A stretch of DNA of 64,000 nucleotides. Origin: Silene latifolia (lineage: Eukaryota > Streptophyta > Magnoliopsida > Caryophyllales > Caryophyllaceae). Shown here in pieces: positions 10,171 to 22,271 of this stretch; positions within the stretch are counted from its first letter, which is position 1; every line of letters starts with the position of its first letter. Under the pieces are notes generated by a model. That model saw only the letters and a program-made list of their open reading frames with translations, made no database searches and was not told where the DNA came from. The stretch is taken from assembly GCF_048544455.1 (NCBI RefSeq), contig NC_133530.1, positions 18,467,748 to 18,531,747 on the forward strand. Reading direction: 5' to 3'. The translations under genes and the position numbers were made by a program.

Positions 10171-10925
10171 TTTTTTCAAAATGGGGCGCAAACACTAAGT
10201 ATTTAACGAAATAGGTTGAGTTTAAAAGTATTTACCCAAAATGGGCCCACGTCATCACCGAAGCTAGGTTCGGTTTCAAGTCGCTCTCCCGCTCAACGAC
10301 TATAGCCAGGGTGGCAGTTTAGAAGATCACAACCTCACAATGCCACAACAAGACAAGTCGCTCACCCGAACAACGATTTCAGCTAAAGGCGCCTTCCCCC
10401 TGAACAACTTAATGGGCAATATTTGGCTTAATTTCGCAGATTTTTCACCCTCCCTCTCAGACTAAAGTCGCTCAGGGAGGGAGCGACTTGAGGTCAAATC
10501 GTCGTCGTCCCCCTTAAGCGACTTGGGTCTGCTTAATTATAAATTCTAGAATTTACAACATTATAGAAACCTACACACGATCATCCTCCATAATCTGCAA
10601 TACATTCTTCTTATCTCCCTCCATTTGCATTGAACAAGACACTAATAATACCTTGGAATTCAATGGAGATTGAACAAGAAAGACCCAAATAGTTGTTTGA
10701 TATTGCCTAGAAACTAATAATTTGAGTTATAATTGAAATAATTTTGTTTAATTGGGGATGAACGAAATGAGGGAGAAAGGGGTGTTTTTGTTTTTATTAG
10801 AGCAGCCAAGCAAGTCGTTGTCCGGCAGAGCGACTTGACTTCTTCCCACAGTTTCGCCAAATCCGATCCTACGTAGACCCATTTTCGATTAATTAATTTT
10901 TTAAAGAACCCAATTTTGAAAAGAA
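10171..10925. repeat. Possible TIR element with repeated AAGTCGCT motifs
   Basis: The ends TTCAAAATGGGGC (left) and the complement of ACCCAATTTTGAA (right) form a short imperfect inverted repeat. Within it the octamer AAGTCGCT or its complement recurs near 10279, 10353, 10466, 10483, 10516 and 10834, in both orientations. No coding capacity is visible. The copia element begins about 135 bp further right. Confidence 0.4.
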
Positions 10926-11060
10926 AAAAAAAATCTTAATTACTGGCTCTCATTTTGTTTGAAATCTATTTTGCACTAATAACAACACAACTACGTCAGC
11001 AAACCTTGTTTTAGACAAGACTTCAAAATTTTGGTGAATTTGAAATTCCACTTGCCTCGA

Positions 11061-12583
11061 TGTTGAGTTTATGGATTCAAGTACCTAAGAGGGGGAGGGG
11101 GTGAATTAGGTACTCTTTTCAAAATTTTAACTTCAACTTTATTGGACTAAAGTAAGTTAAGTGAACAAAAGAGTTTAGAGGATACTTTGAATAATATTGA
11201 AAGATTGAACAAGTATCGCGATGAATGTTTGCTGAAGTATGAAAGTAACAATCGTTCTGACTGTATCTATTTGTCTCAGTTTGTGGAGTATTACTGCAGA
11301 CCAAATACGACAGTATGATGAACTGTTACTTCTAAGTTTAAGCGAAACAAAACAAACAAACAAAGTAAGAAAGCAGCGGAATTAAAGTGATAAACAATGA
11401 ACACGAGTTTTTGAATTGGTTCGGCAAATACTAAAGTGCCTACGTCCAATCTACCTTTTTATTACTTTCCTTTAGTGATCTACTCCGACAACTAAAAGAC
11501 CCTTGTAATAAAAGACGCCAACCTACTCCGGTTGCAAAGCTAGTACAAGAACTACTCCGTTCTTATGACAAGCTAACTCGCAATCTACTCCGATTGCCAA
11601 CTCACAACCTACTCCGGTTGTCAAGAGTAAAAGACTACTCCGTCCTAAACTCTTCTAACACACTTAAAATGTAAAGGATCAAGTTTCCACTAACACATTC
11701 TTAACAAAGAATAGAGGTGGACAACTTTTACAAGATCAACACTTTTAAGCAAGAGAGTTTAGTATAGAAAAGCAACAGTAGCCACGACTGTAGAAACTGA
11801 AAGACACTTGAAGACTTTTAAAAGGATTTTGCAAAGAACACGGTTTTAAGCTTCTAAAAACAATTTGCAAAACATGAAAGAATTAATTCAGAAAAGTCTT
11901 GGGGATTTAATGAAGGAGGGACTCGGTATTTATAGAGGAGGTGAGTGAAGGGGGTTGCTAGGGTTTTGAAGGGTCAAAGACCTTGCATGTGAGGAGCAAT
12001 AGTAGCCACCTAAACACTTGCACCAAAGAGGAGTCTTTTGCAAAGGTAAGAATAGAGAAAGAAGGTTTGAAAGGTAACCTTAAATGCTCATGCAAAATCT
12101 GAAAACAAAGGATGTGAAACAAGTCATATGATGACAAGTAATCACAAATAAGGCAAAAAGCAACTTTTGTTTTCTTAAAAACCAAGGGATAGAATTTGCA
12201 TAAAGAGGAAATATTTTGAATAATTCAAACCATTCTTTATTGGATACTACCTCCTTAAATAAAAATCTGAATTTCTCTTTTGAAAATATGAGTCACGTGA
12301 AAGCATTTGAAAGAAGAAGGAAGCTTCAAGTTTTTACGAGTTGTGGCTCAGTCCACTCAGCTGTTTACTTGTTGAAGCAACAGTCATCTGGACTGTTTCT
12401 ATTACTCTGCTATACTTAACTTTCTCACTTGTACATTAGATGACACACGACTAATTACAAGGGGATTAATAACAACTTCAACACTTCTTAATCCAAGCTT
12501 GATTACATCATTAATCCTGAAAAGGTAAACTAAGATAACACAAATCAAATGGGCATGTTATCATCAACATAAGGAACCCAACA
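11061..12583 (-). repeat. 3' LTR of the copia element (full, about 1.52 kb)
   Basis: Begins TGTTGAGTTT and ends ACCCAACA on the plus strand. The minus-strand TATAAATA box is at 11927-11934. A run of six CTACTCCG motifs (about 11470-11640), several inside small palindromes such as CAACCTACTCCGGTTG, lies in the transcribed part. It matches the partial 5' LTR nearly base for base over 11061-11945. Confidence 0.85.
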
Positions 12584-13097
12584 AATTCCCCCTTTGATGA
12601 TGACAAGCCCCAAACGAATGTATAAGCAATGTAAACACCTTAATTCAAGATTTTAGCAAGCAAGATCAAATGATAGAGACGGGACAATATTACCTTACCT
12701 TACCTTGACAATTTTTCATTGCCCCAAAACAAGAATCAAGCTAAGAAGGTTAGACAAGCCATTAGTTTAATCAATAAGCAAGGAGATTTGAAGCATGAGT
12801 TTACCTTTTCCCCCTCTTGACATCATCAAAAGGATAGGGATGTCACAAGCATTAGAGTGCAGATATTTCATAAGAAAACACAAAAAGACACATGGAAGTG
12901 TGACAAGGTAACAAGGTCAACATCAACAAGGATTAAGCATATGTTAATCAAAGTTCAACAAAGCTAAATAGAGTTTAACATACACCACCAAATGTTCAAA
13001 ATAACAAGCAATAAAACAAGTCTTAGAAAGGCACAACCGGTGGGACAAAATAAGGGGGTACGGGTAAGGGTAAATAGGCCGAGAGGAAATGGAAAGG
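12584..13097 (-). other. Polypurine tract and 3' untranslated region of the copia element
   Basis: Read on the minus strand, a purine-rich run with AAAGGGGGAATT abuts the 3' LTR, the normal plus-strand primer for reverse transcription. The remainder up to the extra ORF is non-coding by eye. Confidence 0.7.
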
Positions 13098-13919
13098 CTA
13101 AGGAGAGGAGGCTTGTTCACCATCCGAGCCACTACCCAACGGATCATCATCCACAATAGCATCTTCACCAACCTCTTTTGTTGACACAAGGGTGGAAATA
13201 ATATCCACCTCACCACGGATGAGGTCCAAAGTAGAAGCAAGGGCCGAGATTGCCAAGTCTTTTTGACGAGCATCTTCCCTAATCCACGCACCTAACTCAG
13301 CCACGGCATTAAGTACATCCCGCATATTACCCGTATTCCCTTGACTAGATGACCCAACTTCCGGGTCCTTCTTAATTTTCACAGAAATTAACTCATCATT
13401 CTCAACCTTGATAAGCATCTTCCCCATTTGCCCATCACTCATAACATCACACATATCCAATGAACCCAAGCTAGTATTCACTAAAACCCCGTGTGCCTTG
13501 AGCACAACCGATAACCACATTCCATAGGGTAAATGAATCAAGCTAGAAGAAGGTCGACGAAGCTTGGTCGAGATAAGATGAAAACGTTTAAACATTAGCC
13601 CAACTAGGTTCACCTTCTTATGGGTAGCAATGTGATAGATTAAATATTGTAAGGCAATGGTGAGTTTTCCTCTATCACCCGAAGGGTAAATTGACCTACA
13701 AAGCATATTGAAAATAATTCGAAGAGGAGGTGGGATTTGGGTGTTGCTCACGGGTCCAGGAGAAACGGTTTTGGGATAAACGGTTTGGGCGATATTTAGG
13801 GGTGAGGCATAAGGTAAAGCTACCCAAGTTTCGGAGGGAAGATTGTCGTATCCTCCGACAGGAATATTAAGAGCAGTAGCGAAATCAGATTGAGTCAGTT
13901 TTAGAGGCTTACCGTTCAC
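13098..13919 (-). pseudogene. Extra ORF of the copia element, C-terminal part
   Basis: 273 codons without a stop, in the same reading frame as 14801-13989, from which it is separated by a short stretch with three stop codons (about 13970-13983). The middle has alternating hydrophobic segments (IALQYLIYHIATHKK, MWLSVVLKAHGVLV) and the C-terminus is acidic and Ser-rich. SIRE-type elements carry an additional, sometimes called env-like, ORF at this place; the function is unproven. I see no clear signal peptide or transmembrane anchor and no named domain. Confidence 0.6.
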
Positions 13920-13988
13920 CTTAGCTGTAACGAATTCACCAGATTTATCAACCCTAACGATTTGCGAAGAATCAGATTATTACTTCGC

Positions 13989-14801
13989 TCACAAATACCG
14001 GCTCACGCATTTCCATGACTTCTCCCAACCTTGAGCTAAAACCATATCACGGAGAGTGAAAAGCGGCGGCTCGAACCATGTTTGATTATACACCCGAGGA
14101 GAGTGAATTGCTTTGATGTTCATCAACCTTTCACAATTTTTGTAAATGGAAGTAGGGAGGTCGATACTCTCAAGGTGAGCCCAAACAATGGCTAGATCCC
14201 ACTTCGAGGTTAGGGATATCGGGTCAGAGGGAGCAAGATATACAAGCTTTTTCTTCAATGGATTCGATTTTTTGTGAGGAGGTTCATTGGGATTTTCAAT
14301 TGGGGCATCAATAATCGGGTTATCAACATTACTTTGCTCGAGAGTTTCTGATATTGGGGGTAATTGAGAGGAGGAGGCCTTTTCTTTTCTTTTGTTGTTC
14401 TTTTTCACCGGAGTCGAGTCAGGCTCGCCGGATTTCGATGGATTTTCATTCAAGTCAAATTCGGTTTCATCTTCAACATCTTCAACCAAAACAGTAACCG
14501 GTTCAGAGGAGGAGCTCGGAACAGTGGAGCTTTTCTTCCGACCACCACGAGTGCGTCGTCCTACCATTGTGGAGATGGGTATGTCATCGGATGATGGAGG
14601 GTCAGTGGGTTTTGGTGATGGTTGAGGGCTAGGTGGATCTGGGTTTGTTGATGTCGTGTTTGAGGTTTGTGGAGGAAAGGCGTAAGATGTTTTGACTGGA
14701 GGCATGGTTGGAGTTGGTGATGTGGGCGGATTTGATGTGACAGGAGAGGTAATTTTTGTGGGTTTTATGGGTATGGTTGTGTTAAAGGAGGTTTTTACCA
14801 T
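13989..14801 (-). pseudogene. Extra ORF of the copia element, N-terminal part
   Basis: About 270 codons. The first 200 residues are low-complexity, rich in Pro, Ser and Thr, with basic patches (GRRTRGGRKK near residue 80, KKNNKRKEK near 130). The last 70 residues look folded (WDLAIVWAHLESIDLPTSIYKN, ending CVSRYL). It sits between pol and the 3' LTR, so it would need a separate or spliced message. The in-frame stops at its end probably reflect decay, since the downstream segment continues in frame. No homologous family is recognised beyond the positional match to SIRE-type extra ORFs. Confidence 0.6.
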
Positions 14802-15155
14802 TGTGGGTTAAGGTAGGTGATATGAGGGAGTTGTGGATTTGGGAGATGAAAGGGTAATTGGGTTTAGGTGGTTTGGACGGGTAGTTGTAGGTGATGGGTT
14901 GTTGAGTTTAATGGCCCATTAAATGATGTAGGAGAGGTGGTTGGCCCGACTTAAACAAATTCAATTACTCGAAATAAAAACGCAAGGTAGCATATAATAA
15001 ACGTAAATTTAGATATGAGGTTGAGTGATTACCGACTCACAAATACGGTGTCAATTTTGGTCCAAACATGATGTCAATGCACTTAGAACACTTAATAACA
15101 TATTTCCAATTTTAATTTAATCAATTAAGGAATTTTGTAAAACTCGCACCAAAAA
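14802..15155 (-). other. Spacer between copia pol and the extra ORF
   Basis: Non-coding by eye; low-complexity G/T-rich on the plus strand near the ORF start and AT-rich near pol. No splice acceptor can be assigned with confidence. Confidence 0.4.
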
Positions 15156-18100
15156 TCACAAGCTATTAATTAACCCAATTTCAAGTCTAAATTTCTCAAA
15201 ATGTTCTCTTGCAAGTGGCTTAGTAAAAATATCGGCAATTTGATTTTCGGTCTTGCAAAAGATAAGTTTAATATGTCCTTTTTCCACATGATCACGAATA
15301 AAATGGTGACGAATATCAATATGTTTGGTTTTAGAGTGTTGAATAGGATTTTTGGAGATATTTATTGCACTCGTATTATCACACATTAAAGGAATGGAGT
15401 CAAAAATAATACCAAAATCCAAGAGTTGTTGTTTTACCCAAAGGAGTTGAGAACAACAATGTGCCGCGCTAACGTACTCACACTTTCGGCCGTAGAAAGA
15501 GCTACCGTGTTTTGTTTCTTTGAGGCCCAAGAAGTCAAGCAAGGACCCAAGAACGTTGCAATTCCGGAGGTACTCCTTCTATCCACCGTGCACCCCGCAT
15601 AGTCCGCATCCGAAAATCCTATAAGATCAAAAGGACAATGTAAAGGGTACCATAGGTAAAGATTTTGTGTTCCAATCAAATAACGAAGAATTCGTTTAAC
15701 GGCTTTGAAATGTGATTCTTTCGGATTTGCTTGGAACCTAGCACATAAGCACACACTAAAGAGAATGTCGGGACGACTTGCGGTTAAGTAAAGAAGTGAG
15801 CCTATCATACCTCTATACACCTTATCACTAACATTCTTACCGAGTTCATCTTTGTCCAATTTGGACCCGGCTACCATAGGTGTATCATGAGGCTTACCAT
15901 TAGTCATCCCAAATTTCTTAAGCATTTCTTTGATATACTTTTGTTGATGGATCATGATTCCATCCTTTGATTGCTTAATTTGGAGCCCAAGGAAGAATCC
16001 TAGCTCACCCATCATGCTCATTTCAAACTCCGATTTCATTAGTTCCGAAAAATATAAGTAAAGGAGTTCATTTGTTGCACCAAATATAATGTCATCAACA
16101 TATACTTGTACAACCAACAGTTCTGATTCGATCATTGTTGCTTCAAGAACAATGTTTTGTCAACGGAGCCTCTTTTAAAACCATTTTCAATAAGGAATTT
16201 AGACAATCTATCATACCAACATCTTGGTGCTTGTTTTAAACCATAAAGAGCTTTGTCTAATTTGAAAACATGGTTAGGCAAATCATTGTTCTCAAAACCC
16301 GGTGGTTGCTCTACAAAGACATCTTCTTCCAAATATCCATTTAAGAAAGCGGTTTTGACATCCATTTGGAAGAGTTTAATGCCTTTGTGAGCCGCAAAAG
16401 CTATAAGCAATCGTATGGCCTCAAGTCTAGCTACCGGTGCATAGGTTTCATCGTAATCAATACCCTCTTGTTGGTTATAACCTTGCACCACTAGTCTAGC
16501 CTTGTTCCTTACGATTTCTCCCGAGTCATCAAGCTTGTTGCGAAAGACCCACCTAGTACCAATGACGGTACGATTAGGCGGTCTAGGGACTAAGTGCCAT
16601 ACCTCATTCCTTTTGAATTGATTGAGCTCATCTTGCATGGCAAGCACCCAATCCGCATCCATCAAGGCGATTGTTACGTTTGAAGGTTCAATTTGAGAAA
16701 GGAACGCATTGTGGGCACAATACTCATTGAGGTGAGCGAGATTGTTGAGGGATGATCTTGTTCGAATTCCCGAGTTGAGATCACTTGTGAGATTGGTGAG
16801 TGGATGAGAGCTTTGATGTTTCCACTTCTTTGGAACAATAGTTTCTTGTTCCCCCTCAACATCATCAGTCACAGTGACTGTTGCTATTGGCCTGGAAGGT
16901 TCTTCATCCTCACTGTTTTGGTTTTCTTCAGTTCTGGAGGTAGAAGCAACATCTGTTGGGTCTGTTGCTTCCAGAGAGGAATCAGAAGTACTCCGTGTTC
17001 CCCCTGAGTTGCTGCTCTCCTTTGAAGGTGATAGTCTCTGTGTCTGTTGCAATTCAGAGCTGGGAGCTTCTTCATCCGTGAACACGAAGTCTTTTCGAAT
17101 AAGACCAATCTCAAACTCATCGTCATCGTCCTCATCATCATTATCCATGTTTTGTACCTGTCCAAGCACACTAGATTCATCAAAAATGACATGGATGCTT
17201 TCTTCAATTAACAAGGTTCGTTTATTGTAAACTTTATAGGCCTTGCTATGATCGGAGTACCCAATAAATACTCCTTCATCACTACGTGGATCGAACTTAC
17301 CCAAATTGTTTTTACCATTGTTGTGAACAAAACATTTGCTTCCAAAACATCTAAAATATGAAATGTTGGGTTTTCTTCCACGCAATGATTCATAAGGGGT
17401 TTTATTTAAAATACTCCTTATCATGACACGATTATAAATGTAGCAAGCGGTATTTACCGCTTCGGCCCAAAAGTTCTTAGGCAACTTACTAGTTAATAAC
17501 ATTGTTCTAGCCATTCCTTCAAGGGTTCTATTCATCCTTTCAACCACACCATTTTGTTGTGGGGTTCTAGGAGCCGAGAAGTTATGGTCTACACCATTGT
17601 CATCACAATAAGCACCAAATGATGAGTTTTCGAATTCGGTTCCATGATCGGTTCTCATTGAAACAAGTTTTAAACCAAGTTTATTTTGAATCTTCTTTAA
17701 CCAAATTAGAAACTCATCAAATGTCTCATCCTTAGAGCTTAGGAAGAGTGCCCAAACTAACCTAGAGTAATCATCAACAATGACACACACATAACGACTA
17801 CCACCTCTACTTCTAGTTCTCATTGGTCCACACAAGTCGATATGTAAAAGTTGCAAAGGTTGAGATGTACTCATAATTCTTTTGGATTTGAAGGAACTTT
17901 TAACATGTTTACCTCTAGCACATTCATCACATACTTTATCAATTTCAAATTTTATGTTAGGAATGCCTTCAACCAAATCAAGTCTTTTAAGGGTATTAAG
18001 AGTTTTTGTACTAACATGACCAAACCTTTTATGCCATAACCAAGGATCATTGTTCATTACACTCATGCAAGACATGGTGTGACCAGATAGAGAGTTCAAA

Positions 18101-18450
18101 TTAGTTAAGTAAACATCTTTGACACGTCTTCCTTCGAGTATTAGTTCATTAGTAGTGGCATCAAAAATTCGACACATATTAGCATGAAATTCAACAACAT
18201 TACCCTTATCACAAAGTTGAGATATACTAAGGAGATTATGTTTCAAACCTTTGACAAGCCGCACATTGTCGACACAAAGTAAGGATGACTTACCAACTTT
18301 TCCAATACCAATTACTTCACCTTTCTTGTTGTCACCAAACCTTACCGTGCCACCATCATACGCTTTAAGTGAGAGGAATTGGCTTCTATCACCCGTCATG
18401 TGACGAGAGCATCCACTATCCAAGTACCAATTGCGGCCGCCTCTCACCAA
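15156..18450 (-). pseudogene. Copia pol: protease end, integrase, reverse transcriptase, RNase H
   Basis: The long frame 18450-16132 (772 codons) starts with the aspartic protease motif WYLDSGCSRHMTG. The GAG-pre-integrase HHCC zinc site follows (WHKRFGHVS...CDECARGK). The integrase core comes next, with HIDLCGPM, MRTDHGTEF and TPQQNGVVERMNRTL supplying the D, D, E residues. Then an acidic linker and the RT (WVFRNKLDDSGEIVRNKARLV, FQMDVKTAFLNGYL). The frame shifts at about 16132-16140 just before the RT active-site YVDD (frame 16135-15434), and again near 15500, where RNase H continues to 15156 (HIDIRHHFIRDHV, IADIFTKPL). Length and domain order are those of a full copia pol, so decay is limited to a few events. 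Confidence 0.9.
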
Positions 18451-18463
18451 GCCCTACACAAGA

Positions 18464-20813
18464 TTAGTTTTTGAGTTTAGGAACCCAAATGAATTTGGGT
18501 CCCTTTTTGTGATCAACATAACTTGTGGTGTCTTTCTTAATGTTCATTTCATTTAATGCTTTGGTGTTCTTGTCAATGTCATCAAAACGTTTTGTACATC
18601 CATTAAAAACATGACCATTGTCACCACAATAATTGCAAATGATGTATTCGGGAAGACCTACATACTTCCTTCCTCTAAAATCGTTTTTAGGCTTCTGGAT
18701 GCAACAGTCAGTCTGACTGTTCCATTTGAACCCCAAACCAGCAGTTTTATCGCATTTCTCGGTTTGATTCGTGAGGAAGTTTAACACGGTTTGACTTCCT
18801 TCCCATTTTTCAGTGATGTTCTTAGCATTAACAAGTTCATTGGTCAAGTCATGGACACGTGAAAGAAGATGCAAATTCTTTTCTTTTTCTCTTTTGAGTT
18901 CATCATTGTTGACACTTTCAATGGACAATCTTTTCTCAACAATGAAGTCATGGGTGTGATTGTTGAGTTTAGACACGAGATAAATGATTCTTTCTTTGGA
19001 CTCTTCATACTTAGATGTCATCTTGTCAAGTCTTTGGTTTAGATCAACGATTTCATCGGATCTAAGATGAGGAGAAGAGCTAGAAGAGCTACATTCGGGC
19101 ATACCCTTTTGAAAGAAGGTAAGCCTTTCATGGAGGTCTTCTATTTCATTCTTGAGACAAACAACCTCACTCTTAAGACACTCGTTTTCATTTTCCAACC
19201 ATTCACTCTTTCTTTTAGATTTGTCTAAATCATGGTCAGAAGCAACAGTCTTAGACACTGTTTCTCTTGAGTCTACAACTTCAACTACAAGGTCATAGAT
19301 CTCATTTTCAAGATCATCTTTGACCTTCAAAAGGTCATCACGTTCCTTGGTTAGAGATGAAACTTGCATCACCAAGGTAGTGTTGACATTTTCAAGGTCA
19401 GAGACGTCCGTGGGTGTCGACCTAAGACGCTCTAGTTCTTTAGTCAAATGTTTGTTTAACTTGTTGACTCTCTTAACTTCATTATATGCTTTGAGTGACA
19501 GTGACGCAGTCTGTTGCTTTTAGTTCATTTTTCAGATTAAAGTTCTCTTGAACAATTTTCTCAATCTCATTTTGCATTATATCAAGCTTATTAGTTTGAG
19601 ACCGACACTTATCAAAAAGTTGGTCAAGAAGCTTACATACTTTCTCTTTGGAGTAAGTTCTAGCCTTGGCCTTTAGATGATTTACCTCGTTGTCGGAATC
19701 GGAGTCGGAATCGTCGGGGTTAGCCATGAGGCATCTTAAGTGTTCAATTTTTGAGGTTTTTGAGACTTTTTCTTTATCATGATTTGCAAGACACATTTTA
19801 GCCTCAAGTTCCTCCTCGATGAGTTCCTCATCTTCCTCGGAGTCGGACATTCCCCATATAGCACTCATGACTCTATGTTTATAGTCCTTTTTAACCTTTT
19901 CTCTTCTTTCCTTAGATTTGATTTCTTCCCACTTGGGACATTCTTTAATTTGATGAGTTTTATCACCACATTTAAAGCATCCCACGGTGGAAGTAGGTCG
20001 TTTCTTAGGAAAGCGTTTTTTCGAGTAATTATTAGTGAACCTTTTGTTACCTTGTCCATTGACCAACCCGGCTAAGTTCCTTGTGAACATAGCAAACTCG
20101 TCTTCCTCCTCATCTTCTTCATCACTTGGAGAAGATGTGAGGGCGAGACTCTTTCCCTTTGATGACTCACTAGAATGCTTATCGAGATTAAACTCGTGAG
20201 CCATTAGTGATCCCATTAGTTCATGAAGAGATAGGGTTGACAAGTCTTTGGCTTCCTCTATGGCGGTGACTTTAGGTTGCCATTTAGGAGTTAGACTACG
20301 AAGGATTTTTCGAATGATGTCCTCGGACTCGAAATTCCTTCCTAGACTTTGAAGCTCATTAATAATACAAGAAAAACGTGAAGAGAAACTATTTAAAGAC
20401 TCGTCCTTTGACATTCTAAACATTTCATATTATTGCATGAGAAGGTCAATACGGTGTTTTCTTACTTGGGACGTCCCTTCATATGCAAGTACAAGAGAAT
20501 CCCAAATAGATTTAGCCGTAGGACACCCGGAGATTCGACTAACTTCCCCCTCACCAACACAACGTTGAAGAATCGACATTGCTTTGGAATTCTTTTCGGC
20601 AAGCTTGAAGTCGTTCTCATTGTAATTTCTTTCCTCTTTTGTCTTGGTGAAACCGTTTAGAATATCGGTTTCCTCAATGGCAAGAGGTCCATTTTGGATG
20701 ATGTTCCAACATTGATAATCGATACTTTTGATGTAATGTTCCATTTTGAGTTTCCACCATCCAAAATTCGAACCGGTAAAGACCGGGATCTTGGAGTGTT
20801 TCTCGGAATCCAT
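18464..20813 (-). pseudogene. Copia gag with two zinc knuckles and a long coiled coil
   Basis: Starts MDSEKHSKIPVFTGSNFGWW, the usual copia gag N-terminus. One in-frame TAA (20427-20432 region) interrupts the capsid domain, which then continues in the same frame. A first CCHC knuckle CFKCGDKTHQIKEC lies near 19940-19985. A long Glu/Lys/Leu-rich coiled coil follows, then a second CCHC knuckle CNYCGDNGHVFNGC near 18600-18640. A frame change occurs near 19490. The long gag with a coiled-coil insert is typical of SIRE/Maximus elements. It runs up to the protease of pol, from which it is separated by 13 bp. Confidence 0.85.
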
Positions 20814-20855
20814 TACCCACGAATCAAACTCTAAGGGGATTAGCCTCTATCAAGA

Positions 20856-20874
20856 GCACGAGGCTCTGATACCA
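20856..20874 (-). other. Primer-binding site of the copia element
   Basis: Minus-strand TGGTATCAGAGCCTCG, the classic copia PBS complementary to initiator-Met tRNA, two bases inside the 5' LTR. Confidence 0.9.
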
Positions 20875-20876
20875 AT

Positions 20877-21757
20877 TGTTGAGTTTATGGATTCAAGTAC
20901 CTAAGAGGGGGAGGGGGTGAATTAGGTACTCTTTTTAAAATTTTAACTTCAACTTTATTGGACTAAAGTAAGTTAAGTGAACAAAAGAGTTTAGAGGATA
21001 CTTTGAATAATATTGAAAGATTGAACAAGTATCGCGATGAATGTTTGCTGAAGTATGAAAGTAACAATCGTTCTGACTGTATCTATTTATCTCAGTTTGT
21101 GGAGTATTACTGCAGACCAAAATACGAAGATGATGAATTACTTCTAAGTTTAAGCGAAACAAAACAAACAAACAAAGTAAGAAAGCAGCGGAATTAAAGT
21201 GATAAACAATGAACACGAGTTTTTGAATTGGTTCGGCAAATACTAAAGTGCCTACGTCCAATCTACCTTTTTATTACTTTCCTTTAGTGATCTACTCCGA
21301 CAACTAAAAGACCCTTGTAATAAAAGACGCCAACCTACTCCGGTTGCAAAGCTAGTACAAGAACTACTCCGTTCTTATGACAAGCTAACTCGCAATCTAC
21401 TCCGATTGCCAACTCACAACCTACTCCGGTTGTCAAGAGTAAAAGACTACTCCGTCCTAAACTCTTCTAACACACTTAAAATGTAAAGGATCAAGTTTCC
21501 ACTAACACATTCTTAACAAAGAATAGAGGTGGACAACTTTTACAAGATCAACACTTTTAAGCAAGAGAGTTTAGTATAGAAAAGCAACAGTAGCCACGAC
21601 TGTAGAAACTGAAAGACACTTGAAGACTTTTAAAAGGATTTTGCAAAGAACACGGTTTTAAGCTTCTAAAAACAATTTGCAAAACATGAAAGAATTAATT
21701 CAGAAAAGTCTTGGGGATTTAATGAAGGAGGGACTCGGTATTTATAGAGGAGGTGAG
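20877..21757 (-). repeat. 5' LTR of the copia element, U3 missing
   Basis: Matches 11061-11945 of the 3' LTR almost perfectly, then stops after GGAGGTGAG where the 3' LTR continues for another 640 bp. The minus-strand TATA box (21739-21746) lies only 11 bp from the break. R and U5 are retained, but the upstream promoter region is lost. Confidence 0.85.
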
Positions 21758-22271
21758 CAGCCCTAGCCATGTAGTACTGCGTTGGAATTTGGTTAACATT
21801 CAAACGTACTTCTATAGTTTGACCGGGAGATATAACATTCTAACTACCTCTAAATGCTTTTATGTTTTTACACAATTACAATTTGATCCAGCAATGATTA
21901 AATTATGGTTGTTATTCGAAAAAAAATATTTGTTGCATCATTGAGTTGATTATGCAGAGTAGATATTATTGTTTTCCTTGACCAATTGAAAAACAAACAG
22001 ATATTAATGAACAAATTCTAAAAACTATCAGTCCAAGTATCATATATATAAACTTCATATTGGTTTTATTTTCCTAAAAAAAAGTATTTTATTAATCAAA
22101 CACTCTTTTAATCTTATGTCAATATTATGTTAACGCGAATTATTTGTTGGTCATGCGGCATACATAAAATCTTAGACATGAACGATGTACTATATGTCTA
22201 TATTCTATTTTATTGTGAAATTTATCACACATTATTTTAATATCCGTGCAACGCACGGGCAAGAAAACTAG
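21758..22271 (+). mobile_element. Probable Helitron 3' terminus
   Basis: A GC-rich hairpin CCGTGCAACGCACGG (22244-22258) is followed by nine bases and CTAG (22268-22271), then T. This is the hairpin-plus-CTRR 3' end of plant Helitrons inserted between A and T. The 5' TC end was not identified; the start given is simply the edge of the truncated copia LTR. Confidence 0.5.

Larger units (their letters stand above)
11061..21757 (-). mobile_element. SIRE-like Ty1/copia LTR retrotransposon, 5' LTR truncated
   Basis: Minus-strand element. The 3' LTR is 11061-12583 (TGTTG...CAACA). A polypurine tract follows at 12584-12600. Then come an extra ORF region (13098-14801), pol (15156-18450), gag (18464-20813), a PBS TGGTATCAGAGCCTCG matching initiator-Met tRNA (20856-20874), and a partial 5' LTR (20877-21757). 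The order protease-integrase-RT-RNase H is that of Ty1/copia. The extra ORFs between pol and the 3' LTR point to the SIRE/Maximus group. Several stops and frameshifts and the missing U3 make it inactive as it stands. Confidence 0.9.

Noticed and set aside
16874-17230. Plus-strand ORFs opposite copia pol
   Set aside because: They are shadows of the Ser/Glu-rich pol linker on the minus strand.
21758-21762. LTR end at the point where the two copia LTRs diverge
   Set aside because: The sequence there does not end in CA and has no inverted match to TGTTG. The 3' LTR continues to ACCCAACA beside a good polypurine tract, so the right LTR is truncated.
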